A DNA stretch of 64,000 nt from an uncultured Collinsella sp. (GTDB lineage: Bacteria > Actinomycetota > Coriobacteriia > Coriobacteriales > Coriobacteriaceae), in assembly GCA_937995345.1 (NCBI GenBank), contig CALKKS010000007.1, positions 186,001 to 250,000 on the forward strand, given 5' to 3'. The notes under the pieces are model-generated. The model had not been told where the DNA came from. It searched no databases and saw only the letters and a program-made list of their open reading frames with translations. Of the stretch, positions 8,985 to 17,777 are shown one piece after another. The first letter of the stretch is position 1. Every line of letters begins with the position of its first letter. Made by a program: the position numbers and the translations under genes.

Positions 8985-10130
8985 ATGAAAAAGCCCCAGT
9001 TCATCGATATCCATATCCTTCAGACCGTCCCCCCGAGCAACATCAATCGAGATGACACGGGTAGTCCAAAAACGGCATATTTCGGCGGAGTCAAGCGCTC
9101 AAGGGTTTCAAGCCAAGCGTGGAAGAAGGCCACGCGCGATAGTTTCTCCGATTTGTTGGATGAGTTCGGTCTTGGTTGGCGTACGAAGCGCGCAGCAAGC
9201 TTGATCGCGGAAGCCGTGACCGCTATTTTGCCGGACATTGAAGACGGTCAGGCCGAAGTTGCTGCCGAGAAGGCTTTGGCGGCAACGGGCGTCAAAGTCA
9301 AAGGTGGCGAAACGGGCTACTTGCTGTTTCTTTCTTCAGGGCAGATCAAGGCCCTAGCATCGTTGGCGGCGCAGGCTTTTGAAGCGGGCGCGGCTGTTGA
9401 CAAGAAGCTCGCTAAGGAAATTCTTGACATCAAGAAGAAGCCGACGCTTAACAGTATCGATGTGGCTATGTTCGGGCGTATGGTGGCGGATGCACCTGAT
9501 TTGAACGTCGATGCCTCTGTTCAAGTCGCCCATGCCATTGGCATCGGGAAGATGAACCCAGAGTTCGATTACTTCACTGCTCTTGATGATTGCTCGCCCG
9601 AAGATAATGCGGGCGCAGCAATGATTGAGACAACAGAGTTCACGTCATCGACGATGTATCGGTATGCAACTATTGATGTGCTGCATCTGTGTGAAAATCT
9701 CGGTTCAGCTGCGGTTGCTTGCCGCGGCATTGAGGCGTTTTTGAAGGCGTTCATTACCTCCATGCCCACGGGAAAGCAGAATTCGTTTGCAAATCGCACG
9801 CTCCCCGGAGCGGTTGTTCTTCAGCTGAGGGGTACGCAACCGGTGAGCTTGGTGAATGCTTTTGAAAAACCTGTTGAGGCATCGCACGGGAAAAGTCAGA
9901 TTGAAATTGGCTGTGAGCGTTTGGCCAAGCAGGAAGAGGCGATTGACAAGGCGTTTGGAACGACCCCGCAAAAGACGTTCGTTATAACCGCATCTCCGGA
10001 TGCGCAGTCTCTTCCCAGTGCCATGGGTGTCGAAGGGGCATGTGGTCTTGACGCCGCAATTGCGCAAATCTCGCAAGCGTGCGCTGCTTATCTGGCCGAA
10101 AATGGCTACCAAACCGAAGAGGTGGACTAG
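8985..10130 (+). CDS. casC: Cascade backbone subunit CasC/Cas7e
   Basis: A 381-residue Cas7 of the CasC/Cse4 type, six copies of which form the crRNA-binding backbone of Cascade. Typical features are the N-terminal strand FIDIHILQTVPPSNINRDD, the segment KTAYFGGVKRSRVSSQAWKK that is near-invariant in the family, and the central LNVDASVQVAHAIG region. I placed the start at ATG 8985, 5 nt after GAAAGGACC; TTG at 8952 and ATG at 8955 would add unrelated residues. It lies 33 nt after casB and ends 2 nt before casD. Confidence 0.96.
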   Translation: MKKPQFIDIHILQTVPPSNINRDDTGSPKTAYFGGVKRSRVSSQAWKKATRDSFSDLLDEFGLGWRTKRAASLIAEAVTAILPDIEDGQAEVAAEKALAATGVKVKGGETGYLLFLSSGQIKALASLAAQAFEAGAAVDKKLAKEILDIKKKPTLNSIDVAMFGRMVADAPDLNVDASVQVAHAIGIGKMNPEFDYFTALDDCSPEDNAGAAMIETTEFTSSTMYRYATIDVLHLCENLGSAAVACRGIEAFLKAFITSMPTGKQNSFANRTLPGAVVLQLRGTQPVSLVNAFEKPVEASHGKSQIEIGCERLAKQEEAIDKAFGTTPQKTFVITASPDAQSLPSAMGVEGACGLDAAIAQISQACAAYLAENGYQTEEVD

Positions 10131-10132
10131 CT

Positions 10133-10888
10133 ATGGCGGTCCTGCTGCTCAAATTGGCGGGTCCGCTACAATCGTGGGGGTCGTCGAGTAGGTTCACCGA
10201 GCGCGGGACAGAGCACGAGCCGACGAAGAGCGGCGTTGTGGGCCTGCTTGCCGCAGCTTTGGGTCGTTACCGCACAGATCCCGTTGATGACCTTGCGGCA
10301 CTACGCTTTGGCGTGCGTATCGATCAGCCAGGAACGTTTCTAAGTGACTTTCAAACCGAACACAAGCGAAAGTGGGACTCGCAGGGCGCTCGATGGGTGT
10401 CGGGCGATGCCCTGCCTTTAACTCGTCGGCATTATCTGGCCGATGCTGTGTTTGTTGCGGCCCTTGAGGGCGATTTGAGGCTCTTGCAAAGGTGCGCCGA
10501 GGCGCTTGACGCTCCGGTGTTTCCCCTGTTTCTAGGTCGCCGTTCCTGTCCACCTGCGTGCAGAGTGCGTATTGGGCTGTTTGAGGATGTGGCGTTGCTC
10601 GAAGCCCTGCGCAACCATCCCTGGGAAGCAAGCGAGAGACATCAGAGCAACTGGAAGTTCCGCGACAAAGAAAGCGTTGACCTGGAGATTCTCTACGATA
10701 AACAGGGCTCAGACGAAGGCGAGGGCTACGATGTTCCGCTGCGTGACGTGCCCATCAGCTTTTCGCAGGAGCAACGCCAATACAGCTTCCGTACTGTTGC
10801 CCATACAACAGCAACGGTTAGGAACCCGAAATATGCTGGCGCGCAGGCCGACCATGACCCTTGGTCTGCTCTAGGAAAGGAGGTATAG
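10133..10888 (+). CDS. casD: Cascade subunit CasD/Cas5e
   Basis: A 251-residue Cas5 of the CasD type, which caps the 5' handle of the crRNA in Cascade. The N-terminus LLLKLAGPLQSWGSSSRF is the family hallmark, followed by PTKSGVVGLLAAALGR. ATG at 10133 is preceded by AGGTGG at the end of casC. A longer frame from 10079 would overlap casC by 52 nt without a binding site. It is followed after 3 nt by casE, whose ribosome binding site lies in the end of casD. Confidence 0.96.
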   Translation: MAVLLLKLAGPLQSWGSSSRFTERGTEHEPTKSGVVGLLAAALGRYRTDPVDDLAALRFGVRIDQPGTFLSDFQTEHKRKWDSQGARWVSGDALPLTRRHYLADAVFVAALEGDLRLLQRCAEALDAPVFPLFLGRRSCPPACRVRIGLFEDVALLEALRNHPWEASERHQSNWKFRDKESVDLEILYDKQGSDEGEGYDVPLRDVPISFSQEQRQYSFRTVAHTTATVRNPKYAGAQADHDPWSALGKEV

Positions 10889-10891
10889 CCG

Positions 10892-11653
10892 ATGTTCTTT
10901 ACCCAGTTTCCCATCAATATGACGCGGAGGGAGTCGCGTGCGATGCTCGCCTCGCCCTATCGCATGCATGCGGCGATTGCTGGCAGCTTTCCCCCTTCGC
11001 AGGCGAGCGGGGACGGCCGCGTGCTTTGGCGCGTGGATAGAATGCCTGGTGGGGGTTTTCGCCTTTATATCGTGAGTCCCGGCAAGCCGAGCTTGGTAGG
11101 GCTTGATGAACAAATCGGGTGGCCCGACTGCGAACCGCAGTGGGGCACGCGCGGATACGATCCGTTTTTGGGGCGCATCTCGAACGGACAGACATATTCG
11201 TTTCGCTTGGTAGCGAATCCGTCGCTCAACAGAAGCACGCGTGGCGGCAAAAGTGACCTGCTAAACAGCGAGGGCGAACCTAAGAGAAATAGAATTGGCC
11301 ACCTGACCATTCTGGAGCAAACTGCCTGGCTCGTTGGAGCTCAAGCATATAAGGGCACCGACAAGGAAGTGCCAAGCATTTTTGCGCCCGAGCGGGGATC
11401 ACGTGCCCAAAGGAATGGTTTCGAGGTTTTGAGCGACGATGAGGGCTGCCCGAGCTTGATTGTTAGTAATTCCAACAGAATCTCGTTTACCAAGGGTGTC
11501 CAAGGAAACAAAGTCACCTTTGCGCGCGCCCAGTACGATGGTGTGTTGCGTGTGACCGATGCTGACGCTTTGCGCCATGCGCTTGCATATGGCATCGGGC
11601 ATGCCAAAGGATTTGGATGCGGCCTTCTCACGCTGGTTCCACTGGATAGGTGA
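10892..11653 (+). CDS. casE: crRNA endonuclease CasE/Cas6e
   Basis: A 253-residue Cas6e, the endoribonuclease that cuts pre-crRNA at the base of each repeat hairpin and stays bound to its 3' end. H26, within SPYRMHAAI, matches the position of the catalytic histidine in the E. coli enzyme (H20). The C-terminal glycine-rich loop AYGIGHAKGFGCGLLTL is the Cas6 signature. AAAGGAGG precedes the start by 8 nt. The stop overlaps the GTG alternative start of cas1. Confidence 0.96.
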   Translation: MFFTQFPINMTRRESRAMLASPYRMHAAIAGSFPPSQASGDGRVLWRVDRMPGGGFRLYIVSPGKPSLVGLDEQIGWPDCEPQWGTRGYDPFLGRISNGQTYSFRLVANPSLNRSTRGGKSDLLNSEGEPKRNRIGHLTILEQTAWLVGAQAYKGTDKEVPSIFAPERGSRAQRNGFEVLSDDEGCPSLIVSNSNRISFTKGVQGNKVTFARAQYDGVLRVTDADALRHALAYGIGHAKGFGCGLLTLVPLDR

Positions 11654-11658
11654 GCGGC

Positions 11659-12651
11659 ATGGGCGATAATCCTGGCATGATCAAGCCTGATTTGCGCGCG
11701 CTGCCCACGATAAAGGAGCGAATGACGTTTCTTTATGTCGAGCGATGTCTTGTGAGCAGGCAAGATAGCGCAGTGAGCATAACCGATGCGCGCGGAACGG
11801 CGTATGTTCCCGCGGCTTCTCTTGGGGTGCTTATGCTGGGACCCGGGACCAATATCTCTCATCGCGCGGTTGAGCTGCTCGGCGATTCGGGGACAAGCGT
11901 GATTTGGGTGGGCGAGCACGGCGTTCGCTACTATGCGCACGGCCGCCCGCTCACCCATTCTTCTCGACTGGTTGTTGCGCAGGCTGAGCTCGTGTCGAAC
12001 ACTCGAAGGCGTCTTGCCGTGGCGCGAGCGATGTACGGCATGCGCTTTCCCGGCGAGGACGTATCGGGCTACACGATGCAGCAGCTTCGTGGCCGCGAGG
12101 GAGCCCGGATTCGAACGCTCTATCGGCGGCTATCGAAGCAATATGACGTTCCGTGGGCGGGGAGGGAATACAACCCCGACGATTATCTCGATGCAAGTCC
12201 AATCAATCAGGCATTGTCGGCTGCTCATGTATGCCTTTACGGAGTTGTTCACAGCGTGATTGTGGCACTCGGGTGCTCTCCGGCATTGGGATTCGTCCAT
12301 GTTGGCCATGAGCGCTCGTTTGTGTATGACATTGCCGATTTGTATAAAGCTGAGGTGACGATCCCCATCGCTTTCGAAGTGGCCTCCGATCCCCCAGAGG
12401 ATATCGGGGCGGAAACGCGTCGGCGCACTCGTGATGCGTTTCTTGACGGGAAGATAATGGAGCGCTGCGCTCGCGATATCAGGGGTCTGCTGCTGGGCGA
12501 CTTCGAGGCAGAGGACGAGCCTGATATCGATACGATGTTCCTCTGGGATGAGAGTCGCCCTGCCGTTGCTTTTGGAGTGTCCTATGGCAAGGAAAACGAC
12601 ATCCAGGTGGATGCCACCGAAGAGAATAACGGAGTGCTTGTGGAAGGATAA
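11659..12651 (+). CDS. cas1: Cas1 integrase (type I-E)
   Basis: A 330-residue Cas1, the integrase that with Cas2 inserts new spacers at the leader end of the array. The metal-binding residues align with E. coli E141, H208 and D221: E147 in LRGREGARIR, H214 in GFVHVGHERS and D227 in FVYDIADLYK. ATG at 11659 has AGGTGA 5 nt upstream; GTG at 11650, overlapping the casE stop, would add three residues. Only 3 nt separate it from the cas2 fusion gene. Confidence 0.97.
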   Translation: MGDNPGMIKPDLRALPTIKERMTFLYVERCLVSRQDSAVSITDARGTAYVPAASLGVLMLGPGTNISHRAVELLGDSGTSVIWVGEHGVRYYAHGRPLTHSSRLVVAQAELVSNTRRRLAVARAMYGMRFPGEDVSGYTMQQLRGREGARIRTLYRRLSKQYDVPWAGREYNPDDYLDASPINQALSAAHVCLYGVVHSVIVALGCSPALGFVHVGHERSFVYDIADLYKAEVTIPIAFEVASDPPEDIGAETRRRTRDAFLDGKIMERCARDIRGLLLGDFEAEDEPDIDTMFLWDESRPAVAFGVSYGKENDIQVDATEENNGVLVEG

Positions 12652-12654
12652 CGG

Positions 12655-13548
12655 GTGATTGTTGTTGTTTTGGAAAAATGCCCCCTTGCACTTCGCGGCG
12701 ACCTAACGAAATGGTTGCAGGAGATTAGCCTAGGCGTGTATGTCGGCAGGGTGAGCGCGCGTGTAAGGGACGAGCTTTGGAGCCGTATTTGCAAAGAATG
12801 CAAAACAGGGCGTGCCACGATGGTTTTTTCTGCACGCAACGAGCAACACCTCAACTATCGAGTGCACAACACCGCGTGGGAACCTATCGATTTTGATGGC
12901 ATCAAGCTGATGATGCGGCCTTCGCCTTCGCGCATGAAGGCCCTTGGCACGAAGAGAGTGGGCTGGAGCTACGCGGCGATGCGATCGAAGACACGTCGCG
13001 GGAGCGTGGCAGCCGAAACGGACGAGCCGCGCGAATACGTTGTACTTGATGTTGAGACCACGGGGCTGGACCCAGACAAAGATGCGATTATCGAGATTGC
13101 CGCCATCAAAGTTGAGCAGGGTGTTGAGGCGGACAGGTTCCATGAGCTTATTCGATACGAGAAAGGCATCCCAAAGAAGATAGTCGAGCTAACAGGCATT
13201 ACCGATGAGATGCTTGCCGAAAAGGGGATCGAGCTTGAGCGAGCGGTGAGCGGCCTGCTTTCCTTTGTCGGGAGCCGCATAGTGGTTGCGCATAACGCTT
13301 CGTTCGATACCGGCTTCGTGCAGGCAGCGTGCGAAGAATGCGACCTAGACGATTTTGACAATGAGTGCATCGACACCATTACACTGGCAAAGAAGAAGAT
13401 GCCCGATGCGCCGAACTATCGCTTGAAGACCCTGCTCGGCCTTTTGAACCTTGACAATCAAATACCTCATCGTGCCGAGCCTGATTGCGAGGCGACCTTG
13501 AGCTTGTTTAGAAAACTGATTAAAATGGGGCACACATCAAAGGGATAG
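12655..13548 (+). CDS. cas2: Cas2-DnaQ exonuclease fusion
   Basis: A 297-residue fusion. Residues 1-95 are a type I-E Cas2 (CasB/Cse-type fold, MIVVVLEKCPLALRG). After a basic linker, residues about 127-290 form a DEDDh 3'-5' exonuclease like the DnaQ proofreading subunit. Exo I is DVETTGLDP with D132 and E134, Exo II is VAHNASFDTGF with D218, and Exo III holds H272 and D277. All catalytic residues are present. In the related Streptococcus thermophilus type I-E system the DnaQ domain trims prespacers before integration, and the same role is inferred here. The start is GTG. The stop is only 26 nt before the first repeat. Confidence 0.95.
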   Translation: MIVVVLEKCPLALRGDLTKWLQEISLGVYVGRVSARVRDELWSRICKECKTGRATMVFSARNEQHLNYRVHNTAWEPIDFDGIKLMMRPSPSRMKALGTKRVGWSYAAMRSKTRRGSVAAETDEPREYVVLDVETTGLDPDKDAIIEIAAIKVEQGVEADRFHELIRYEKGIPKKIVELTGITDEMLAEKGIELERAVSGLLSFVGSRIVVAHNASFDTGFVQAACEECDLDDFDNECIDTITLAKKKMPDAPNYRLKTLLGLLNLDNQIPHRAEPDCEATLSLFRKLIKMGHTSKG

Positions 13549-13574
13549 GGTGTTTTTAGCTGGGATTTTTAAGT
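13549..13574 (+). promoter_or_regulatory. Very short CRISPR leader
   Basis: Only 26 nt, with two T-runs, lie between the cas2 stop and the first repeat. The leader functions (integration site recognition, array promoter) probably extend into the AT-rich end of cas2 (about 13500-13530). I found no convincing -35/-10 pair. Confidence 0.45.
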
Positions 13575-16100
13575 CTGCTCCCCGCACGCGCGGGGATGAT
13601 CCTTCGCATATCACTGACATCATACTTTAGACCGGCTGCTCCCCGCACGCGCGGGGATGATCCCGGCACTCATTGCCTACACGTCAACCGTTCAAACTGC
13701 TCCCCGCACGCGCGGGGATGATCCCTATTGCCGCGAACTCATGCTCAAATATGACGGTTGCTCCCCGCACGCGCGGGGATGATCCCTAGCAACGATGAAA
13801 CTACTAACCCACTATAGACTGCTCCCCGCACGCGCGGGGATGATCCCATGGAGCCGTTCGGCTCGACAATCTTTAAAAACTGCTCCCCGCACGCGCGGGG
13901 ATGATCCCGGTCAAGCTTGCAGGCAGCCGCAAATGCGCCCCTGCTCCCCGCACGCGCGGGGATGATCCCGTCGCATTCCTTGACATATTTGAGAAACGTC
14001 GCTGCTCCCCGCACGCGCGGGGATGATCCCGATACCCTTCCAACTGCAGAGGAGCAAACCGCCTGCTCCCCGCACGCGCGGGGATGATCCCATGCATGGC
14101 AGGGGCGTCGTGTTGGACTGTGTCTGCTCCCCGCACGCGCGGGGATGATCCCCTCACGCCGGCGTATAGCGCCCCCGAGTACTCCTGCTCCCCGCACGCG
14201 CGGGGATGATCCCTTTATATCTGTATAATGTTCAATATACATTTACTGCTCCCCGCACGCGCGGGGATGATCCCAAGCCCACGGACGTTTTCTTCCAATG
14301 TACCTCTGCTCCCCGCACGCGCGGGGATGATCCCCGCCGAGTAGATTGATGGCCGTATGCGCTTTGCTGCTCCCCGCACGCGCGGGGATGATCCCTGTCA
14401 GTCATCCAGCTACCTGCTGAGTTGTGACTGCTCCCCGCACGCGCGGGGATGATCCCTTGTCGTAGAGCTTGAGGCCGACTTCCTCGAGCTGCTCCCCGCA
14501 CGCGCGGGGATGATCCCGTTAGTCCTTAGTAAATCGAATACATCTTTAACTGCTCCCCGCACGCGCGGGGATGATCCCTCTTTAACCTGAATGTCCATCG
14601 CAGTTCCTTTCTGCTCCCCGCACGCGCGGGGATGATCCCTCGTCCTGCGTAAGCGCGTCGGCGAGTGTGCCCTGCTCCCCGCACGCGCGGGGATGATCCC
14701 GCCGCGCAGATGAAGAACACCGGCGCATCGGTCTGCTCCCCGCACGCGCGGGGATGATCCCTAGAATGACCGAAACGTTGCACGTACATATCGCTGCTCC
14801 CCGCACGCGCGGGGATGATTCCGCTACCATCGCTAGGCACAAGAATCGGTACATCTGCTCCCCGCACGCGCGGGGATGATCCCAAAGACGTTTTAGATAG
14901 CTTTAAAGCCCATTGCTGCTCCCCGCACGCGCGGGGATGATCCCGACAAGTACTTCGACGCCAACCTCTTCGAGGACTGCTCCCCGCACGCGCGGGGATG
15001 ATCCCGTTACAAAATCACTAACCTTAGTAACGATAACCTGCTCCCCGCACGCGCGGGGATGATCCCTGGTAGGTCTTGCCCTTGACCACGTTGGTGCCCT
15101 GCTCCCCGCACGCGCGGGGATGATCCCTTCTGCATGTCGTTCAGGCCGTCCGTGGTGCACTGCTCCCCGCACACGCGGGGATGATCCCGAGACTGTGGCT
15201 GTTATCGGAACGGTCTGCGGCTGCTCCCCGCACGCGCGGGGATGATCCCTGTTCGTATGCTCGTGGGAGACAGGGTCGTAGCTGCTCCCCGCACACGCGG
15301 GGATGATCCCACGAGCACCAGCACGCGGTCCCCGGCCTTCACCTGCTCCCCGCACACGCGGGGATGATCCCGAGACGACTATTTCCCTTATGGCTAAAGT
15401 CCCCTGCTCCCCGCACACGCGGGGATGATCCCTTGGCACCGAGACGTGCCCGATCGGGTGCATCCTGCTCCCCGCACACGCGGGGATGATCCCAAACTCC
15501 GAGAGGAGGTAAAGAAATAGTGGCGCTGCTCCCCGCACACGCGGGGATGATCCCGGGACCTTGTCGAGGTCGATGCCCCTCTGGTACTGCTCCCCGCACG
15601 CGCGGGGATGATCCCGCGCCGTAGCTCACGCTGCCGGCCACGGCATCCTGCTCCCCGCACACGCGGGGATGATCCCTGGTTGCCGAGATGGAAGGCGATG
15701 AGGGCCAGCTGCTCCCCGCACACGCGGGGATGATCCCTGAACCTGCAAATTTTTGTTTGACGACAGCGACTGCTCCCCGCACACGCGGGGATGATCCCTC
15801 GCCCTTCGTGACGATTCTGCAGCAGACAAGCTGCTCCCCGCACATGCGGGGATGATCCCGACCGCAGGAAGAACCCGCAGTCCGGCGAGTGATGTTCCCC
15901 GCGTACGCGGGGATGATCCCATGAGCGAGCTTGTGTAGGTCGACCAAGGCACCTGTTCCCCGCACGCGCGGGGATGATTCCAAGTACAACCTGTCCGTCT
16001 CCACCTGGGTCGACTGTTCCCCGCGGGGGGGGTGATTCCAAGCGCTGCCACACGGCCGTGTGCATCTCGCCCTGTTCCCCGCACACGCGGGGATGATCTC
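13575..16100 (+). CRISPR. CRISPR array, 42 repeats and 41 spacers
   Basis: There are 42 repeats of 29 nt and 41 spacers, almost all 32 nt (period 61); the spacer before the repeat at 14306 is 31 nt. The repeat has the hairpin CCCCGC/GCGGGG with a 4-nt loop and the 3' handle ATGATCCC, so the sense strand is plus and the leader end is next to cas2. Repeats 1-26 are uniform (loop ACGC), apart from single-base changes at 13603, 13758 and 14820. Repeats 27, 29-33 and 35-37 carry ACAC; 28 and 34 carry ACGC; 38 (15831) has ACAT. Repeats 39-42 carry TGTTCC instead of TGCTCC. Repeat 39 (15892) has a fully palindromic stem. Repeat 41 (16014) has lost 3 nt. The last (16072) ends in CTC. Decay at this end confirms the orientation. 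Confidence 0.99.
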
Positions 16101-16123
16101 GCGCGGCCGGCGGTGAGCTCGTC

Positions 16124-16180
16124 TCACTTGGTGCTCTCTATGGGGTCGGCGGCGACCGCGGTGGGTTTCTCGAGGGGCAT
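16124..16180 (-). CDS. Possible 18-residue peptide or gene relic
   Basis: An AGGAGG box lies 6 nt before an ATG opening a short frame, MPLEKPTAVAADPIESTK, then TGA. It could be a leader peptide or the 5' remnant of a gene (possibly phage) cut by the growth or decay of the array end. The ribosome binding site is strong; coding is unproven. Confidence 0.25.
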   Translation of the reverse strand: MPLEKPTAVAADPIESTK

Positions 16181-16200
16181 CCGCCGCCTCCTATCGACAT

Positions 16201-16225
16201 AAAAAGCCGCCCCGAAGGACGGCTT
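16201..16225 (-). terminator. UUCG-loop terminator
   Basis: On the minus strand a 9-bp stem (16204-16212 with 16217-16225) closes a TTCG tetraloop and is followed by a T-run. It directly follows the tRNA-like segment. Confidence 0.8.
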
Positions 16226-16226
16226 G

Positions 16227-16295
16227 CGCGGCGGTAGGATTTGCACCTACGTCTCCTCAATCAAGGGCACTCCTCATACTGTGCTACTTTTCGCG
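16227..16295 (-). pseudogene. tRNA-like remnant
   Basis: On the minus strand a T-arm (perfect 5-bp stem around TGCAAAT, 16234-16250) and a D-arm (GCAC/GTGC around AGTATGAGGA, 16267-16284, preceded by TA) are in the right order. The ends can form four acceptor pairs (CGCG with CGCG). The anticodon region is about 5 nt too short and no 5-bp anticodon stem forms. This fits a degenerate or mobile-element tRNA, followed at once by a terminator. Chance resemblance remains possible. Confidence 0.35.
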
Positions 16296-16330
16296 ATTCT
16301 TATTTTCCCTTACGCTGGCAGCCATATCAA

Positions 16331-16364
16331 TTTTTGGATCGGTGCCGATCTAACCGGTAATTAA
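16331..16364 (+). repeat. Decayed-zone repeat, copy 1
   Basis: This is the first of four related segments of about 30 nt between the CRISPR array and the ADP-ribosylglycohydrolase gene. The shared core is GGTGCCGATCTA then about 12 nt ending GGTAATTAAAC. In one frame it reads WIGADLTGN then stop, and copies 2 and 3 read similarly in the same frame. Confidence 0.6.
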
Positions 16365-16706
16365 ACTGAATATAGGTCCAAAGAGAGCCGGGGGCGATAC
16401 GATGAGTTTAGCGAATACATAATCGAATCCGTTGACCTGGTCTATGCTCAGCTTGAGCGTAGCGGGAAGCGCTTCTTCTTCGATACGGCCGATGTTGATC
16501 AGACGATTATCCGAGGCAAGCACTGTTGGGATATGTTTGGCTGGGCAGTCCCGAATGAGCTTGTGCATGAGTTCAAGCCCGCATGGATTGACGACGATGG
16601 CGTAGAGCTCGAAAAATACGACTACGTCTGCGCGAGCTGGGAGGACTTCGACGGCCAGCTTTATGCCGTCATCGACGGCGGTCTTCCCGCGGAGGCCTAC
16701 GCATGA
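16365..16706 (+). pseudogene. 5'-truncated gene of unknown family
   Basis: An open frame of 113 codons directly follows repeat copy 1 and has no plausible start codon near its beginning. The first ATG (near 16526) would give only about 59 residues. The translation is protein-like, acidic and aromatic (for example FFFDTADVDQTIIRGKHCWD, then WIDDDGVELEKYDYVCASW), and codon use fits the genome. It therefore looks like the 3' part of a real gene that lost its start. I cannot name the family; small immunity-type proteins have this character, but that is a guess. Confidence 0.5.
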
Positions 16707-17216
16707 TAGCTCTATGCCGGGCATCAGCCACTTCCTGTTGGCATCAAGCTGATCTCTCAGGACTGATAAGATATAGTTGCTTGGCGGTTCTGCCCTGGAC
16801 TCGATTAGGGGTTGGAACCTTCTTCTTTACTTACTTTGTTTCGCTGCATCGCTGATCCTCGATGAGATGAAATGCTGGCTAAGAACCGAGGCCCGCGTCC
16901 TTTTCGGTTCCTCGGTTGCTTTGTCGGTATCTATGACGTTCAGGCTATCGATGGCTCTGAATTTTAGCTAGGGATGGTGCCGATCCGATTGACAGACAAA
17001 CCTTAAGCGGTCTGTTTAATCTTGCCGTGGCGCCTACACGCAACGGCAAGCATTGCAACGAAAATGGACGGCGATACTCTGCCCAGGTTCCTAACCGGGG
17101 GGGGTGTTCGTCGTCCGGGTTCAGTATAGCGCACCGGGGATGACTGAACGACAGGCGCATGTGCCCTGCGGCGTATGGATGAAACCGTTAGTCAAGGCCG
17201 CGCATAGACGATAAAG
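16707..17216. other. Region without an intact gene
   Basis: About 510 nt with no convincing gene. A 64-codon frame from 16777 starts with TTG, has no ribosome binding site and runs into repeat copy 4. The GC-rich stretch near 17095-17140 shows no clear structure. It is probably decayed coding sequence. Confidence 0.4.
16971..17001 (+). repeat. Decayed-zone repeat, copy 4 (divergent)
   Basis: GGTGCCGATC followed by a diverged tail ending GACAAAC. It is the weakest member of the family described at 16331. Confidence 0.4.
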
Positions 17217-17250
17217 ATTTTGGAGCGGTGCCGATCTAGCTGGCAATCAA
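17217..17250 (+). repeat. Decayed-zone repeat, copy 2
   Basis: It shares GCGGTGCCGATCTA and GGCAATCAAAC with copies 1 and 3, and the similarity to copy 1 runs a little further (ATATA). In frame it reads WSGADLAGNQT. Confidence 0.6.
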
Positions 17251-17327
17251 ACGACAATATAATCTGTTATCTACTACTGGCCAACAGCCGCTTCGGGTTG
17301 CTGTCCTCGTCTGGAGTTGATGCCACC

Positions 17328-17467
17328 ATGTCCGATGCAAACGCCGAGTTCATCGACGCGCTCATCAGGCTGTTACTAGAGCCGGTATTTTTCCCTTTAC
17401 GCTATTTCTGATTATCGCTGCGATAGCAATTATTATTGCAATCCTTAATATCCTGCTGGGCGGCTAG
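17328..17467 (+). pseudogene. Frameshifted small membrane protein
   Basis: ATG at 17328, 7 nt after GGAGTTGA, opens a frame reading MSDANAEFIDALIRLLLEP. At about 17384 the sense continues in a different frame as a hydrophobic segment (GIFPFTLFLIIAAIAI onward) ending at TAG 17465-17467. A single-base indel near 17380-17390 would restore one protein of about 46 residues with a C-terminal membrane helix. I do not recognise the family. Confidence 0.45.
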
Positions 17468-17777
17468 CGGCTCCCGTATCGATAAGGCGGGCGTAGCGCC
17501 CGACTCCGGTTTCGGGGCGTTTCAATACTCATAATGGGGTGTGCGCTATGCCTCCGACCGCGCCATGGACCTGTTGAAAGTTGGTCTACGTGCGCACGCG
17601 GGCTTTCGTCGGCGGTTCGTCCGACGGGCATCTGTGGTGATAGATGCGGTAGATGTAAATAAACAGTGGAACGGCTGTAAAAGAGCCTTTCCACTGGGTA
17701 AAATCAAACTGTGCCGCGGAACCCGCTCCTCAGCTAGTCACACTTCGGAGACGCGGGCAACGCAGGTATTATCGTCT

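Noticed and set aside
13745..16127. Several minus-strand frames with repeats such as SSPRVRGA and GIIPARAGS
   Set aside because: These are translations of the CRISPR repeats.
16227..16295. A functional tRNA gene
   Set aside because: The anticodon stem is missing and only four acceptor pairs form, so it is listed only as a remnant.
17080..17145. GGGGATGA near 17137 and a G-run near 17097, resembling decayed CRISPR repeats
   Set aside because: The match is about 8-10 nt without the hairpin or the 61-nt spacing.
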